Positions 1-12,200 of a stretch of DNA of 64,000 bases are shown piece after piece. The position numbers and the translations under genes were made by a program. Numbering within the stretch: the stretch's first letter is position 1; each line of letters begins with the position of its first letter. A model generated the notes under the pieces. That model was not told the DNA's origin and did not search any database. It saw only the letters and a program-made list of their open reading frames with translations. The stretch is from Rhinopomastus cyanomelas. Taxonomy: Eukaryota > Chordata > Aves > Bucerotiformes > Rhinopomastidae. The stretch spans positions 992,001-1,056,000 of the forward strand of contig VXBP01002815.1 in the NCBI GenBank assembly GCA_013400115.1, given 5' to 3'.

Positions 1-1698
1 CCTAAATATATGGGCCATGGCTACTTTGAATGAATCATAATACTGGGCTATAACCAGCTAATGTTTCTGTAATAGCTATTTCAACATTAAAGACATAAGA
101 AATATTTCAGGCATACTGAAATGCAGGTTCTTAGTTCATAGGAAACAGATTAGACAAAGCCAATGAGATTAAGAATTTTATACTCTAAGGTGAGTAGAAG
201 AAAAGGTTTTCAGCTGCAACAGGTTGGTTGAGTATTCTCTAGACTTGAGTGATCATGTAAAAGCGGATTTAGAGGCCAACTGTAGATAAAGCCACTTGTA
301 AATTCATTTTATACTTAGCTCTTCAGCTTTTCTGTCTTCTGGTAGTTGCCTTACGTAATTAGATATAACGATTTATTTGATTCCTTTTTCCTTTTCAGAG
401 TGAATTTAATTATTATGGAACATACAGTGGTTTATGGTGCTGAATAATAAAGCATTGTCTTTGCACCTTAGCATTGTTAATGTAGATCTTCTCATTATGG
501 GAGGGATTTTTCTGGGTGGAAGAAACATACAGATGACAGAGGGGGTGACCTGTCCCATGAACATGGCCTAGAAGTGCGATGCTTCCACTCCAGTGATGGC
601 TGTAGAGCTGCACAGATGCCCGTTCAGACTATGTGTGTGTCTCTTGCATCTGGCTACACTGGCCCAACTGTAAATGGGAAGCTTGTCAGAAGACTTAACC
701 AGTCTGACCGCTGTTGCATGTTTCTTTGTTGACTCAATTCTTCATGCCTGCTGGCCTCTGCCATGATGCCTCTTCTCATGGCATTTTTGTTAAATTTGAG
801 TATTAGGTGCTATTTAGCCTCGAGTCATTGTGTGTCATCAAATAGTGATGAGATGCTAATTGGTAATCACTATAATTACCAAATTAGGATTTGTGAGGTG
901 ACGGTGGAAGTGAATCATTTGGACACAGTGACTAACTATTGTACTTAGGAGAATGTTATCCTGCAGTGACCTCTGGCTCAGTGGTCTAGCATGCCCGGGC
1001 ATAGACATAGAGCTTGGTGCAGGACTGGAATGTGTTGGTTAGGTATGAGATTAATAAGCACTAAAGTACAAAATGCATTACTGAGATACAAAATGTTTAC
1101 TAAAATACTAGAATATTTGCTTGGAAATAGAAGAATTCTGCTTATTTAAATAAGTTGGAAGCTGCTAGAGGCTACTCCCCAAGAATCTTAATGGATTTAA
1201 GTACCTTTCCCATGTCATCCTTTTGTTGAGCAGTGAAAGCATAGTTAGAAAATATACTTCTTTGGATTGATGGCTGCTGTTCAGGATGGTTTTAAAATAG
1301 ATAAAAGCAGTGCAAACCTTTAAGCTTCTCCATCAGGAGAAGAGTATCTTTAAATATTAAAAAAGAGAACTTGTCTGATTTCTTCTTAGTTTTACAGCAA
1401 TAGAAGAATAAGTTTTTTATGCTACTTGATCAAAACAGTAATGCAAAATCCTGCGTGTACTTGAATGTGTGTTTAAGGTGGTACTGATATCTATTATGAT
1501 TTGACAGAAGCTGTGACAAGGAAGATAGAAGAAAAGGTTTCTGGGGCCCAACTTTTAACATTCAAATATCTGGTGTAACTAAATCTGAGTATAGAACATG
1601 TTTTCCAGCAAATAACACACTGGATTAGATGCAGTGATGATAAGCAACTTGCATAGAGTAGTGGTTAGAACTACAGACAGATCTTTAAATGTGAGGAC
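1..1698. other. AT-rich non-coding stretch
   Basis: No repeat family or convincing exon is visible. A good acceptor-like tract (CCTTTTTCCTTTTCAG) ends at about 399. It is followed by a 14-codon open frame, a stop and an AATAAA-like signal near 444, so a short terminal exon on + cannot be excluded. A consensus donor TAAG|GTGAGT at about 189 has no open frame behind it. Confidence 0.4.
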
Positions 1699-1800
1699 AG
1701 TAGGATCATTCAGGTTGGAAAAGACCCTTGGAATCATTGAGTCCAACCACCAACCCTACTCTACAAGTTCACTCTGAGCCATATCCCAAAACTTACTGGA
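1699..1800 (-). mobile_element. CR1 LINE fragment (3' end)
   Basis: The sequence reads GGATCATTCAGGTTGGAAAAGACC and then GAGTCCAACCACCAACCCTA, the complement of a CR1 3' end. The element is inserted on the minus strand and is 5' truncated to about 100 bp. It belongs to the divergent 'GGTTGGAAAAGACC' type, different from the 'GGGATTGGAAGGGACC' type that dominates this window. Confidence 0.8.
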
Positions 1801-4800
1801 GAGAGGAAAGTAATCTGAATTAGGTGTAGAATGATGCATTTCTTACTCCAAAAGATCATCTTGCTTTGTATTGACAACTCCTTCATCTGTGTTGGATTTA
1901 CCAAACTTTACAAGAACAGTTTAGCAGTGTTAGTTTTCAAACAGCTGAATTCTTTGAATAAATGTTCACGTAAGTGTTGATTTCATGCATTGCCAGCAGA
2001 TACTTAGACCAGGAATGACCTAGATGTGGAGAGAGAGGTTGTGGCAGTTATGCTGTGTGACTTCTCATCACTCAATGAGGATGGAAGGGAATCTGTGTCC
2101 ATGGCTTATGGTACTTGGAAGGCTTTTCTGGAAAGTTCTGTCATCTCTCTGTATAGTTGTATATTTTGAATTACAAAGCCAAACACTGGCTAATATTTTA
2201 AGGATTGTCTGACTAATTAAATAAATCATAGAAATTTAAGGAAACAGTCTTAAATGGAATTATGAGGAAGCTGTTAAATGAAGGGCTTGGCCTTTCCTGT
2301 GTTACAAGAGGAATTCTCTTTAGCTAGTTTTGTTGTTATTTCCAGGACACACATACAAGTTTTGAATGCACTCTTGATTCAAACATAAGAGTTTAATTCA
2401 TTTACCAGCTTTGTATACAGTTTTACCTGAACATCAAATTCTGAACTGGTTAGTTATCTGGTTCACTTGGACCTTCTCATTGTAATGAATCTGGGAAGAC
2501 TAGAGACAGCTGGATTTCTCACAGAGTAAAACCTTGTTCATGCTGAGTCAATTGCAGGAACAGACATTTCCTTCTCTGTGCCTGCACACACATAATATGT
2601 ATTTAAAGAATTTTTAACGAACAAACAAATTGTTTATTGGCCCCTTCGAAATTGTGAGTTTTTTAAGTTACAACATGAACATGTACTTCTCACATTTTGT
2701 GAGATTTTTGCAGAGATGAGAAAATACTGGAAGTGAGGTAGCTTATGCATCTTTAATCTGCATTCTTGGTGCTTGTGCATTATGGTTAAATTAATACATA
2801 TTATTTTACAGCACTGCTCAGAGCCGTCTGAATACTGCTCACTGATGAGTTTTTCAGTACCTTGTTCTCTTGTCAGTGCTTGGCTCCATCCTTCATTTAC
2901 TTCAGATCTTTGAAATTCAGCAGAAGACTTGTGTGGACTGAAGGAAGAACCGTGAGCAGCTATTGCGTTAGACCGTTATTACAGCTGCAAAGCAGGTGAT
3001 TGGTGAGACTTGGCTTCTATGTCTGACTCTCAAGGGAGGATTTTCTAGTGAATAAAGGCTCTCCACTCCATGTGCCTCAAAGATGACCCTTCATCACCCA
3101 TGTAGCTCCTATAGAACAAAAATAAAACTCCATGAAAGATGTGTTCCTGAAGATGCTGGGGTTTCTGAAGTTATTTCTGCCTCTGCTGATGTTGTTCTTA
3201 TTACAAGCTCAGACAATTTTATAACTTTAGTTCCCTAGGACTCTTCTGATAAGTGGCCTCACATGTAGCCTAGTTACATTCATTACCTTGGAAATGTGTA
3301 GTAGCTTCGTACTTTCTTTTGGGAATGGTGTTGATTTCTCATTATTTGGTTACAAATAGGTGCTAAATAGATGTGGGGTTTTTTTTCATGTAAGTAAAAC
3401 TTCCTGGTTCATTTACAGATATGGTCTTTGAAATATCACAGCCCTGGAGCTCCCATTAGGTTCTGTAGGAATCAGTTCACATAGCACTTGCAGGTCTGAG
3501 TTCAAAGAGTTACATGCCAGAGAAAGGCAGAACCTTGTATTTTCATGTGCATACTGGCTTACTTTTAAACATATATGACAGGTCTTGTAAGACCTATTCA
3601 TTATACAAATGCTTGGCTACTAGACCTGCATGGTATTTGTATACTGCAGCTTGGACTGCAGTATTTTTGGTTCACTAGGAGTTATTTTCCATTCTGCCCC
3701 TGCTACAGAACAATAACAAATATCTTCCTGGAATATATACTTGTGCTAATTGTATGTTTTATCTGTGAAATGCTGCTGAAGTGTAAGACAAACTAAAAAT
3801 GTAGATCTAGGCTTTTTTAAAAGAAGTGGGTTTTAAAGTGAATTTTCAGCTGTTTCACTCTCTGAACTAGCTTCAGCTGGGGTCACACAAGCAACAGGGG
3901 CAATGCAAAGGAGGTGATGGGAATGTGTGGCTGTGAGCCTTGACCACGACCACCATCACTTAAGATCAGTTTAAACTGTCAGAGAGTTTTCAGACTTGGA
4001 CAAAACACAAGGGAATGCACACAGCCTAACTTCTTACAAACGTGTGGATGCTGCTATTCCTGGGTAGAAAATAGAAAGGTTAGTGCACCTAAAGGGTGGT
4101 TTGCATGACTTTGCATTTCTTCTCCAAAAGACTCTTACAGTGAGTTTGCCCTCTGTTAGATGGAATCTTCCAAAAGAAAGTCTTCCTAAGCTAACCCTGT
4201 AAGTGCTAAAGTTAGGTTCCATGAATATTCCCCCTAATCCCCTTACAGCTCAGTTCTTGAAACCAGTAATATTTTTTCTTAAAAAGAGAAGCTTTAATTC
4301 TTAAGTTGCACATTCCACGTTCATTTATTTATTAATGTTTGTGTCTAATATGCAGACTCAGCTGGTAAAATGGCAATTTGAGCTCCAACGAGCGATAGAA
4401 AGCAGTATTTGACACCACTTTACGTAAAATGTGAAAGGGGATTGTACCACCTTTTGTCACGCCACCCAGATAACCTCCGAAGTGGAATGTTTGATAAATG
4501 GTGAAATACTTGCAGTTTTTAGGCAGATAACTTGAATCTCTAATCTTGTTTTTCACATTTCCATGCTCTATTGCTGCAGCCTGAAGAGAGAGTTGATTCT
4601 GGTAGATAAATCATTGTCCCTGAGGTCTCTTTAAACCACTTTATGGTCTTTCAAGCCATAAGCCATATATTTTTCTAATAAACTCCTAGGTCTAACAAGT
4701 TATCTAAAAAATAATTTGTTGGGTATAATTCTTTTGGACCACAAAGTAGAGAATAATGGTCCCACATTGATTTGAGACTGAAATTGAAGTTTGTAAACTC

Positions 4801-4804
4801 ATTG
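1801..4804. other. Non-coding AT-rich stretch
   Basis: Frames up to about 74 codons occur on both strands but lack coherent splice sites or recognisable domains. No tandem repeat or mobile element is seen. Confidence 0.5.
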
Positions 4805-5222
4805 TCGCTTGAGCATGTCCAAAGAAGGGCAATGAAGCTGGTGAAGGGTCTGGAGCACAAGTGACTAAGGGAACTGGGTGGGGAGCTTAGCCTGGAGAAG
4901 AAGAGGCTCAGGAGAGACCTCACTTTCTTCAACTATCTGAAAGAAGGTTGTTGCACAGTGGGGATCAGCCTCGTCTCCCAAGTAACAAGTGACAGGATAA
5001 GAGTAACTGGCCTCAAATTGTGCCACTGAAGGTAAAGATTTGACTTTAGGAGAAATTTCTTCCCTGAAAGTGTTGTCAAACATGGGAACAAGCTACCCAG
5101 GGTGGTAGTGGGGTCTAAAGTAATTTTGAAGACGTGGAGATGTGATGCTGAGGGACATGGCTTTATGCTGGGCTAATGGCTGGACTCGATCTTAAAGCTC
5201 TCTTCTAACCAAGATTATATGA
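4805..5222 (+). mobile_element. CR1 LINE fragment, about 420 bp
   Basis: This is a plus-strand CR1 copy. It begins in the distal coding part (GCATGTCCAAAGAAGGGCAA, then GGTGAAGGGTCTGGAGCACA). It runs through AGGCTCAGGAGAGACCTCAC and ends in the 3' region at GGCTGGACTCGATCTTAAAG. The final simple tail is decayed and many substitutions and small indels break all frames, so it is an old copy. Confidence 0.88.
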
Positions 5223-6933
5223 AAAAATCAGATCTGGTAGACAACACTTTCATCCTCTGGTTCATATTGTGCAACTGTGCATTTATTACTTGAGAACGCT
5301 GTGGCTTTGGTATGTGTTGTTGGCATTGAATTCAGAGGAATGTAGCAAAGCTACATTTTTAGAGAAGGTAGTAAGAAAATAGTGGAACTACAATGCAATT
5401 ATGGCAAATGTTAGTCACTTAGAAAAAATGCATTTTATAGTGCTGCTGTTTGCTCACCTAACTTTGGTGTTAAATGTGGGCTCAGCACAGCCCAGTCATT
5501 GCTATCTTACTTGAACACTAGGGAATGTCCCTCGTTTCCTACTTCTTATCTGTCAAGAAGTGCAAAAGACATTCATGACAAAGTGCATCTGAAATAACTC
5601 CATGGTATGCAGTGATTGGAAAAGAAATATGTGGTGCCAGGCCATACTTGCAATTCAAAGATAATACGTTTATTGTAACATGGAACACATGGCGAGCGAC
5701 GTGCTGCTGTAGTATTGAAGTTAGGGGAATCCTCTGCCAGAAATTCTAAATGGATGTACTTTTAGTGTAGTTTTAAGTCCTTTTAAATCTGTGCATGTAA
5801 AGACACAGCTAATACCTCCCAAGGACTGGTTTTTTCCTTCAGTACCAAGAGGCTGAACAAACTCAGATTCTAACCTATCACACAACATTTGTGCCTTCCA
5901 CTCTGTTGCCCCCATTATTTAGGAGAAACCCTTTGTCTATGAACTAATACATCCTTTAAAGTCTCCAAGCACTTTTTTTGTTTTAATGCATCATAGTAGC
6001 TCAGCTGATAATGTGCTGGAGATACTGTTGTCCCATGATGAAGACAGTCTCATTGTTTGTGTGTATGCCCATCTGTGTGGCTCACTATTGTCCTCTATTT
6101 GCATTATCCTTTTGTCACAGGTCGACAGAGCCTCAACCACAATGTGCTTCTGGTCTCTGATTATAGCTCCTGCACGCTATTGTAATACAAATAATGCCTA
6201 CTGCTAGTAAAGAACTGAGGTGATATTTTAATACCTCTGGTTCTACATGGAAAATGTAGAACAGATTACTTAATTATCCTCTAACTGGACACAGAACAGA
6301 TTTTCTAGGACACTTGTATTATCTGAAGCGGAGCTTTTATTGTGTTGGGAGACCTCGTTCACAATAGATAATCAGAAAGATTGTTTAATAGTAGATTGTC
6401 CCTGGCATTGTTTTTCCAAAATGTTAGAGAAGACTGAGACACCAGAGATAAGAATAGTAACTCTTGTGTTTCCCCTTTTGCTATTTTGAATGCCATGAAG
6501 AACTTAGATTTGTTTTTGAAGAAGGAGTAACTGAAGTTACTTAGAACCATTTTGATACTTCAGGCACTAGATTTTAAGGTAAATGCTATCAACTGACTTC
6601 CCATTTTCCTTCAGATTTATCTTTTTAACAAACATAACTGGTCAGTTCTTTTTCATGAGCAACATTGGACCTGTCTTAAATGGAGAGAAATATGTGGATT
6701 GTTGCTAAATTCATTTCCTGAATGGCCATGTGGAACCACCAGGGAAAACATAGCACGTTTTAAAGAGAAAATAGTATTTTTCTAGTTATCTTAAACTTTT
6801 GTATTTATTTTTAAGTTCTGTGTTGTGTTCTCTCCTGGAGTTAATATGCAAGACTCTTAGACTTAATTACTGAGAAGTCTGAGATTTTTTTCCACTTAAG
6901 AAGAACACATGTTTTATGTAGTAATGAGTTTCA
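5223..6933. other. Non-coding stretch
   Basis: No recognisable element. The frame at 5986-6207 (+) has no good splice sites and is treated as chance. Confidence 0.5.
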
Positions 6934-7045
6934 CACAGAATCACAGAACGTTAGGTATTGGAAGAGATGTTGAAAGATCATCTAGTCCAGTCTCCCTACC
7001 AGAGCAGGATCACCTAGACCAAATCACATAGGAACCACCCACAGA
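6934..7045 (-). mobile_element. CR1 LINE 3' fragment, about 110 bp
   Basis: It begins CACAGAATCACAGAACGTTA, continues GGTATTGGAAGAGATG, and ends just after the segment matching CACCTAGACCAAATCACATA. It is minus oriented and strongly 5' truncated. Its truncation point is nearly the same as in several other short copies here. Confidence 0.92.
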
Positions 7046-7379
7046 GCCTAATTGTGCTTGTTATCCCTACAACAAAGCCAAAATGACAGTTTTAAGCCAT
7101 TCTGTTAGTGAAAATGGGACAATACGTTAATTGATTCTACCTTAATTCAATTAAAAAGATAGGCTGATGATGCTATTGTTTAATGAAGTCGTCAGCACAA
7201 ACATTTCAGGTGACACTAAGGATAAATCTCCCTTTTACCCCACAAGTTTGATGAAGTAATGGTCAGAGCAAGGAGGCTTCATAACGCTGCATTTTGAAAA
7301 CTTATTTTGAAGTCATTTATGTTCTACCCAACATCTTTACATCTAGTGCCTCTAGACTAGTGTTGATAGCAATTTTCAC

Positions 7380-7525
7380 ACAATCACACAGAATCACAGA
7401 ACATTAGGCATTGGAAGGGACCTCAAAAGATCATCTAGTCCAAACCCCTTGCCAGAGCAGGATCCCCTAGATCAAGTCACATGGGAACATGTCCAGGTGG
7501 GTTTTAAACGTCTCCTCAGATGTAG
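7380..7525 (-). mobile_element. CR1 LINE 3' fragment, about 145 bp
   Basis: It contains TCACAGAACATTAGGCATTG, GAAGGGACCTCAAAAGATCA and the downstream CATGTCCAGGTGGGTTTTAA. It is minus oriented and lies 335 bp from the previous copy in the same orientation. Confidence 0.93.
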
Positions 7526-8486
7526 TAATTTTTGTGATATATGATTTAATATTAGCATTTAATAGGTCAAATATTTATGCATATTTTCTGACTGTTCAGT
7601 TGAGAGTTCTGCGTTAATGACAGTCATGTCAAACTCAAAACTTACTAAGTGCTGGTAATTCAACATTACATTCACTGTGTAAATGTATCCTAATTGAAAT
7701 GATGCCTTGTCAATCCCCTTCGTGTAATTTTCAGCTTTGTATACTGGATATAGCAATGTCTTCTGCCACCCCTAAACTGAACAGACATATTTATGGCATA
7801 CTGGTGTCAATACACATTTGCAATGTTAACTGTCATGGCTGTTAAAATTTGAGGAGTGTAAGTCATTAACTCTGTCACAGAAATACTCATAAGATCCAAA
7901 ACTTAAAATTTTGACATTTCCTATTGTTGAGCTCTGCTATAAAACAATCAGTGGAGCAAGCAGGGAGAAAATACACAGTGGCTTTGCATTTGGACCTAAA
8001 AATGAAAAATCATCACCAGAGAAAGACGTAGGAAGATGGAGCTTTCACAAGTGCCTCAGACACAGTGGTGGCTTCCCCTAAATGGCTGAGTCCAAACTTG
8101 CTCAATGAAGGAAGGACATTCTTTGGTCTAGATTCTCTTCTTGCTAAGTAGAATTGTGTTTTCATTGCCTTTAAAATTGTTGGTTTCATTGTGCTAGTTA
8201 ATAAATCAGGGATTAAATAGAAGATCAGTAAGTAGGAGATCTTTTTCAATACTCACAAATGACAGAACACAAAAGCTTTTACCCATTGGTAAGTGCATTA
8301 GTAAAGGGAAGTGATTTGTCTGTGTTAACTGGTGGCAGGTGAATTAGGAGACAATATTTTTAATCTAATTTTATTCTATGGCTCAGTTACATCAGTGCAA
8401 GTGTAAACTCTTCAGCTTGGGAAGAACCTCTCTGTTAGAGTGTGAGCATTCTCAGCTGAATTTACAACCTCAGGGGTTTTCAGTCA
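7526..8486. other. Non-coding stretch between CR1 copies
   Basis: No feature is supported. A donor-like CATTG|GTAAGT at about 8289 follows an open frame but has no polypyrimidine tract upstream. Confidence 0.4.
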
Positions 8487-8672
8487 TCACAGAATCACAG
8501 AACAAAACATCAAGGATTGGAAGGGACCTTGAAAGATCATCTAGTCCCAAATTCCTTGCCAGAGCAGGATCACCTAGACCGAGTTGCACAGGAACATATT
8601 CAGGCAGGTTTTAAACGTCACCAGAGGAGGAGACTTCACAACCCCCTGGGGCAGCCTGTTCCAGTCATCAGG
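8487..8672 (-). mobile_element. CR1 LINE 3' fragment, about 185 bp
   Basis: It begins ATCACAGAATCACAGAACAA. A few extra bases (AAACATCA) sit in the tail before AGGATTGGAAGGGACCTTGA. It extends to GGGGCAGCCTGTTCCAGT. Minus oriented. Short frames across it (8378-8614 and 8517-8801) are antisense readings of the repeat, not genes. Confidence 0.93.
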
Positions 8673-8961
8673 TACAAGTGCAGCTGGATAATAACAACAA
8701 GCTTATGTCCTCTTGATCACTCTGCTGAGTTGGTGAATGAAGGAAAAGTGTTCCCGTCAATCTGTGCACAGGCAGTTTGGTCAAAGGAGTCATTAGCTTA
8801 GTATTAATGATGTTATTTAATATCTGTCCTGATGGTTTAGCAGAAATGGGGTCAAAGTTTTCTAATCTATATTAAAAATAAAGTGATCAGTATTTTTTGA
8901 TTTCCACACTTAGTTGTGAACAGATGTTCGTATATATGAGAATGATTCTTCCAAAACACAA

Positions 8962-9080
8962 CATCACACAGAATCACAGAACATCAGGGATTGGAAGCGA
9001 CCTCGAAAGATCATTCAGTTCAATCCCCCTGCCAGAGCAGGATCCCCTGGATCTAGTCTCTCAGGAACATATCCAGCCTA
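8962..9080 (-). mobile_element. CR1 LINE 3' fragment, about 120 bp
   Basis: TCACAGAACATCAGGGATTG is followed by CCAGAGCAGGATCCCCTGGA and CAGGAACATATCCAGCC. Minus oriented, truncated close to the common break point. The overlapping 82-codon frame is an artefact of the repeat. Confidence 0.93.
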
Positions 9081-9161
9081 AACATTTCGTTCCCCATTCT
9101 TTTTGTGGTCTGGAGTTTATTGGAGTTAACACCTTAGTGCTCTGACTATCTTCCTGTACAG

Positions 9162-9200
9162 CTACCGAATACATGCTGATTAGCCAGGTTTTGTGCAAAC
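9162..9200 (+). CDS. Possible 39-nt microexon
   Basis: An excellent polypyrimidine tract and acceptor (CTGACTATCTTCCTGTACAG) ends at 9161. A consensus donor (GCAAAC|GTAAGT) follows 39 nt later. One frame is open (TEYMLISQVLCK) and the length is a multiple of three. No neighbouring exon could be linked to it, so chance pairing of splice-like sites is quite possible. Confidence 0.18.
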
Positions 9201-12200
9201 GTAAGTGTTAGCTGTCACTGCAGTAGAATTAATGATATAACTATTCATGTTTACTTGAAACTCATTGCAGCATGAAATGATTAGGCATTGGTGCTCTGGT
9301 AAATTATAGCATGTCGTTCAATTTTCATAACCAATTAGTGAGTGTTGGTGTTGGGCACGTGCAGTACATCTAGCTGTCACTCACACTTCTGAATTTAGCC
9401 GAACATCCATATCTGAGTGTTTACTTGAAGAGTTCTGTTGGTGCTACTAACGTGTGATAAAGACAGTGAATATTATCTAACCCGGGAAAGAAAGAAAATG
9501 TTTGTTATCATTTGCTTTATTAGAAGACCAGCTATAGGACTTGACTGCCTTGACTAAAAAAGGCCCCCGAAACTCGTACTGGGCTTGTCATAATTCAGTC
9601 AAATCTCACATTCTGTGTGGAAGGCAAATGTCAATCTCATACATATATGCAGCCCTCAGTCACTTTTGCATACATCCAACAGTCTCTGTTGTCTTGAAAT
9701 TCTAGAAAAGTAGCTACATGCTGAATAAACTGTGCTTATGCATGCTTGGTCAGAGGCTGCATCAAGGCAAATAAACCACAAGAAAGAGCTCTCTCAGAGC
9801 TCTCACAGTGATCTGACAAGTTGAGTGCATTGGCCATATGAAGAACTGTCCATAGTGATTGATACAGTGGGGGTTTTCCTTTGGTGTGTCCCAGCCCTCT
9901 GACATTCTATTTCTGATGCTGATCAGAAGTTCTTTTACTTTTTTTTGTAGGCAAAGTATTACATCTACATAGAAATAAGTTTTAAATTAACATACGATTA
10001 TTAGGCACATTAGTGCTTTGCATAATTACATTTTCCAAAAGTACATTTAATGTCTCTGTCTTGTTTTTAATCGTCCTTTTTTAGCAGGTTATTTTAGCAC
10101 TTCTGAGAGACTGTTTTGTGTTGTTTGCATTGAGATAAATAATTGTACTCCATGGCATTCAGAACTGTTGCCCTCGGGGTGACACGTAAGACAGAAAATA
10201 TTGTTCAGGGGATAATTTGTGCTCTTACTTCCTTCTCCCCTACTTCACCTACTCCTCTAAATTCTGCTGGCAGAAGCAATGAGGTGATAAAGCAGAGAAA
10301 AAAGCCATGGAGCTAAGCTATGGAAACAGTATGATTAGAGCCCAGCCTCCTTCTTAGTTACCTGAAACTATGTGAAAACAGCAATTATCTAAAATGTTGT
10401 GACCATAATAACCATTAAGATGTGTTTCTTAAGCCAAATGCCATACAATAGGGTGGAATATTTCTGTTTCAGATAGAGACATTAACGCAGTGTCTTGTGT
10501 TATGTGTGATGCTGTAATTTACTGGAGGAGGTTATAAAATTAACTTGGGTGATGTAAACGCATATATAGCTGAATTTCAGATTTCTAAGCATAATTTCTC
10601 TTTATGGCTGCCTCTAAATGTCGGTTCATTTTGTACCTTGGTTATTCACTGAGAGAAACTGTATGAAATTTCATGATCTTAAATGGAGATCTTGACTCGC
10701 ATAAATCCGCATTGTGAAACGTAATCATGTTAGAGCCAAAACACTTGTGGTTATTCAATTACTTAGCCGCGCTTTTTCACATCTCCGTGTGCGCGGCAGT
10801 TCTGTCAGAAACAAAGAGTTCAGGTCTTTCAGATGTACCATCTTTGAAGACACAGCTAAAGGCAACAGGTTTCAAGCCCTTTGAAACCTTGGCTCTTTGA
10901 GTCCTTGGTGAAGGCTCGCCTGCCATCGCTACTGGTCATTAGCCATTGTGCTTTAACATTTGTGTGGAAGAAATATGAAGTGCTTTATTACATATTCATA
11001 AATAGTCCTTTTTTCTTCCTTCCCCATATAGTATACATCTGTATTTTAGAAGTTGTGAAACTTTTTAGGCTAATTACAATGATTTCTTTTGGCGGGAGGA
11101 AACTAATGGCCAATCTACACTAATATCATAAAAAGGAAGGTCAAGGTTTGTGTGGCTGGTTAGATATGTAATTGAACCAACCCAATAACGGGGTGTGTGA
11201 TTTGTATTTTAGCCTATATTCTGTAAAGCTTTAATGCAAGAAACAGTCTCTGATGTGGTGGCTTTGCTTTAAAATATTTTGAAGGGTTACAGGCTTTAAA
11301 CATTTGTACTGCTGTAATAAAATTCTCAGTAGTTGATTTCTGCAGAGACTGTGCTGCGATGTTTTTAAAACTTTCTTGGTATAAGAACTTATGTACACAG
11401 GAGTAAGTTATGCAGTTTAATTCCAGTGAAGTTCGTTAATGTACATTGCTCTCCTCTTTTTACTGTTGCTCCATCTAATTTTTTTTGCACATAAGTGATT
11501 AGAGGGTGTTTTGTTTATGAAAATTGCTGTGATTCAGCAGGTTTCAGTTCCAGTCCACTCAGGTTGTTAATGGAAGTAATATATTTTCCAGGTGAAAAGA
11601 CCGTTCAAATCTAAGGATTTTATGATGCAAATACTTGTCTTTTGGGATATAGTTTTCATAGCAGCCCATAATAAAGCCAAATACTAACTTGTTTTGGTTT
11701 TGTGGGTTGGTTTGGGGTTTTTTTAATGTTATATTTTGGCTCTATATAAGAAGCTTAAGAAAATAAATAGAATGAGGTGGTTGAGAAGTTCAAAGCCATC
11801 AGAAGTTTGTTAAACAGAAATGTTGTTTGAACCAGGAAAAGACAAGACATGGGACTGTTTATAGCAAGCGAAAGAAAATGTAGTACATTTTGACTAATCT
11901 TGCTTGGTAAGATGCAGAGAGCTGTTTGATGGCTCACCAAGATAGTAAAAGGGAGCCATAACCTGCAGCCTTCTGCTGGAGCATGTGTGAGCTGTTTAAT
12001 TAGATTTCTTTCCCAAGTTTTAAGTGTTACATGTAGTTGCCTATGAAGGTATTCTAGACCAAAACAGCAATGCTGAATTGTGAGTTGTGTTGTACAGTAC
12101 TTGGCTACTCCATGTGTTTAGATCCTCAGTCATGAGGTGGCAACATTTATTCTAAACTCTGTCCATTCCTCTCATTAGACCTAAATGAAAGACACTTGTT

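Noticed and set aside
189..195. Consensus donor TAAG|GTGAGT near the left edge
   Set aside because: All three frames upstream contain stops within a short distance, so no coding exon can be proposed.
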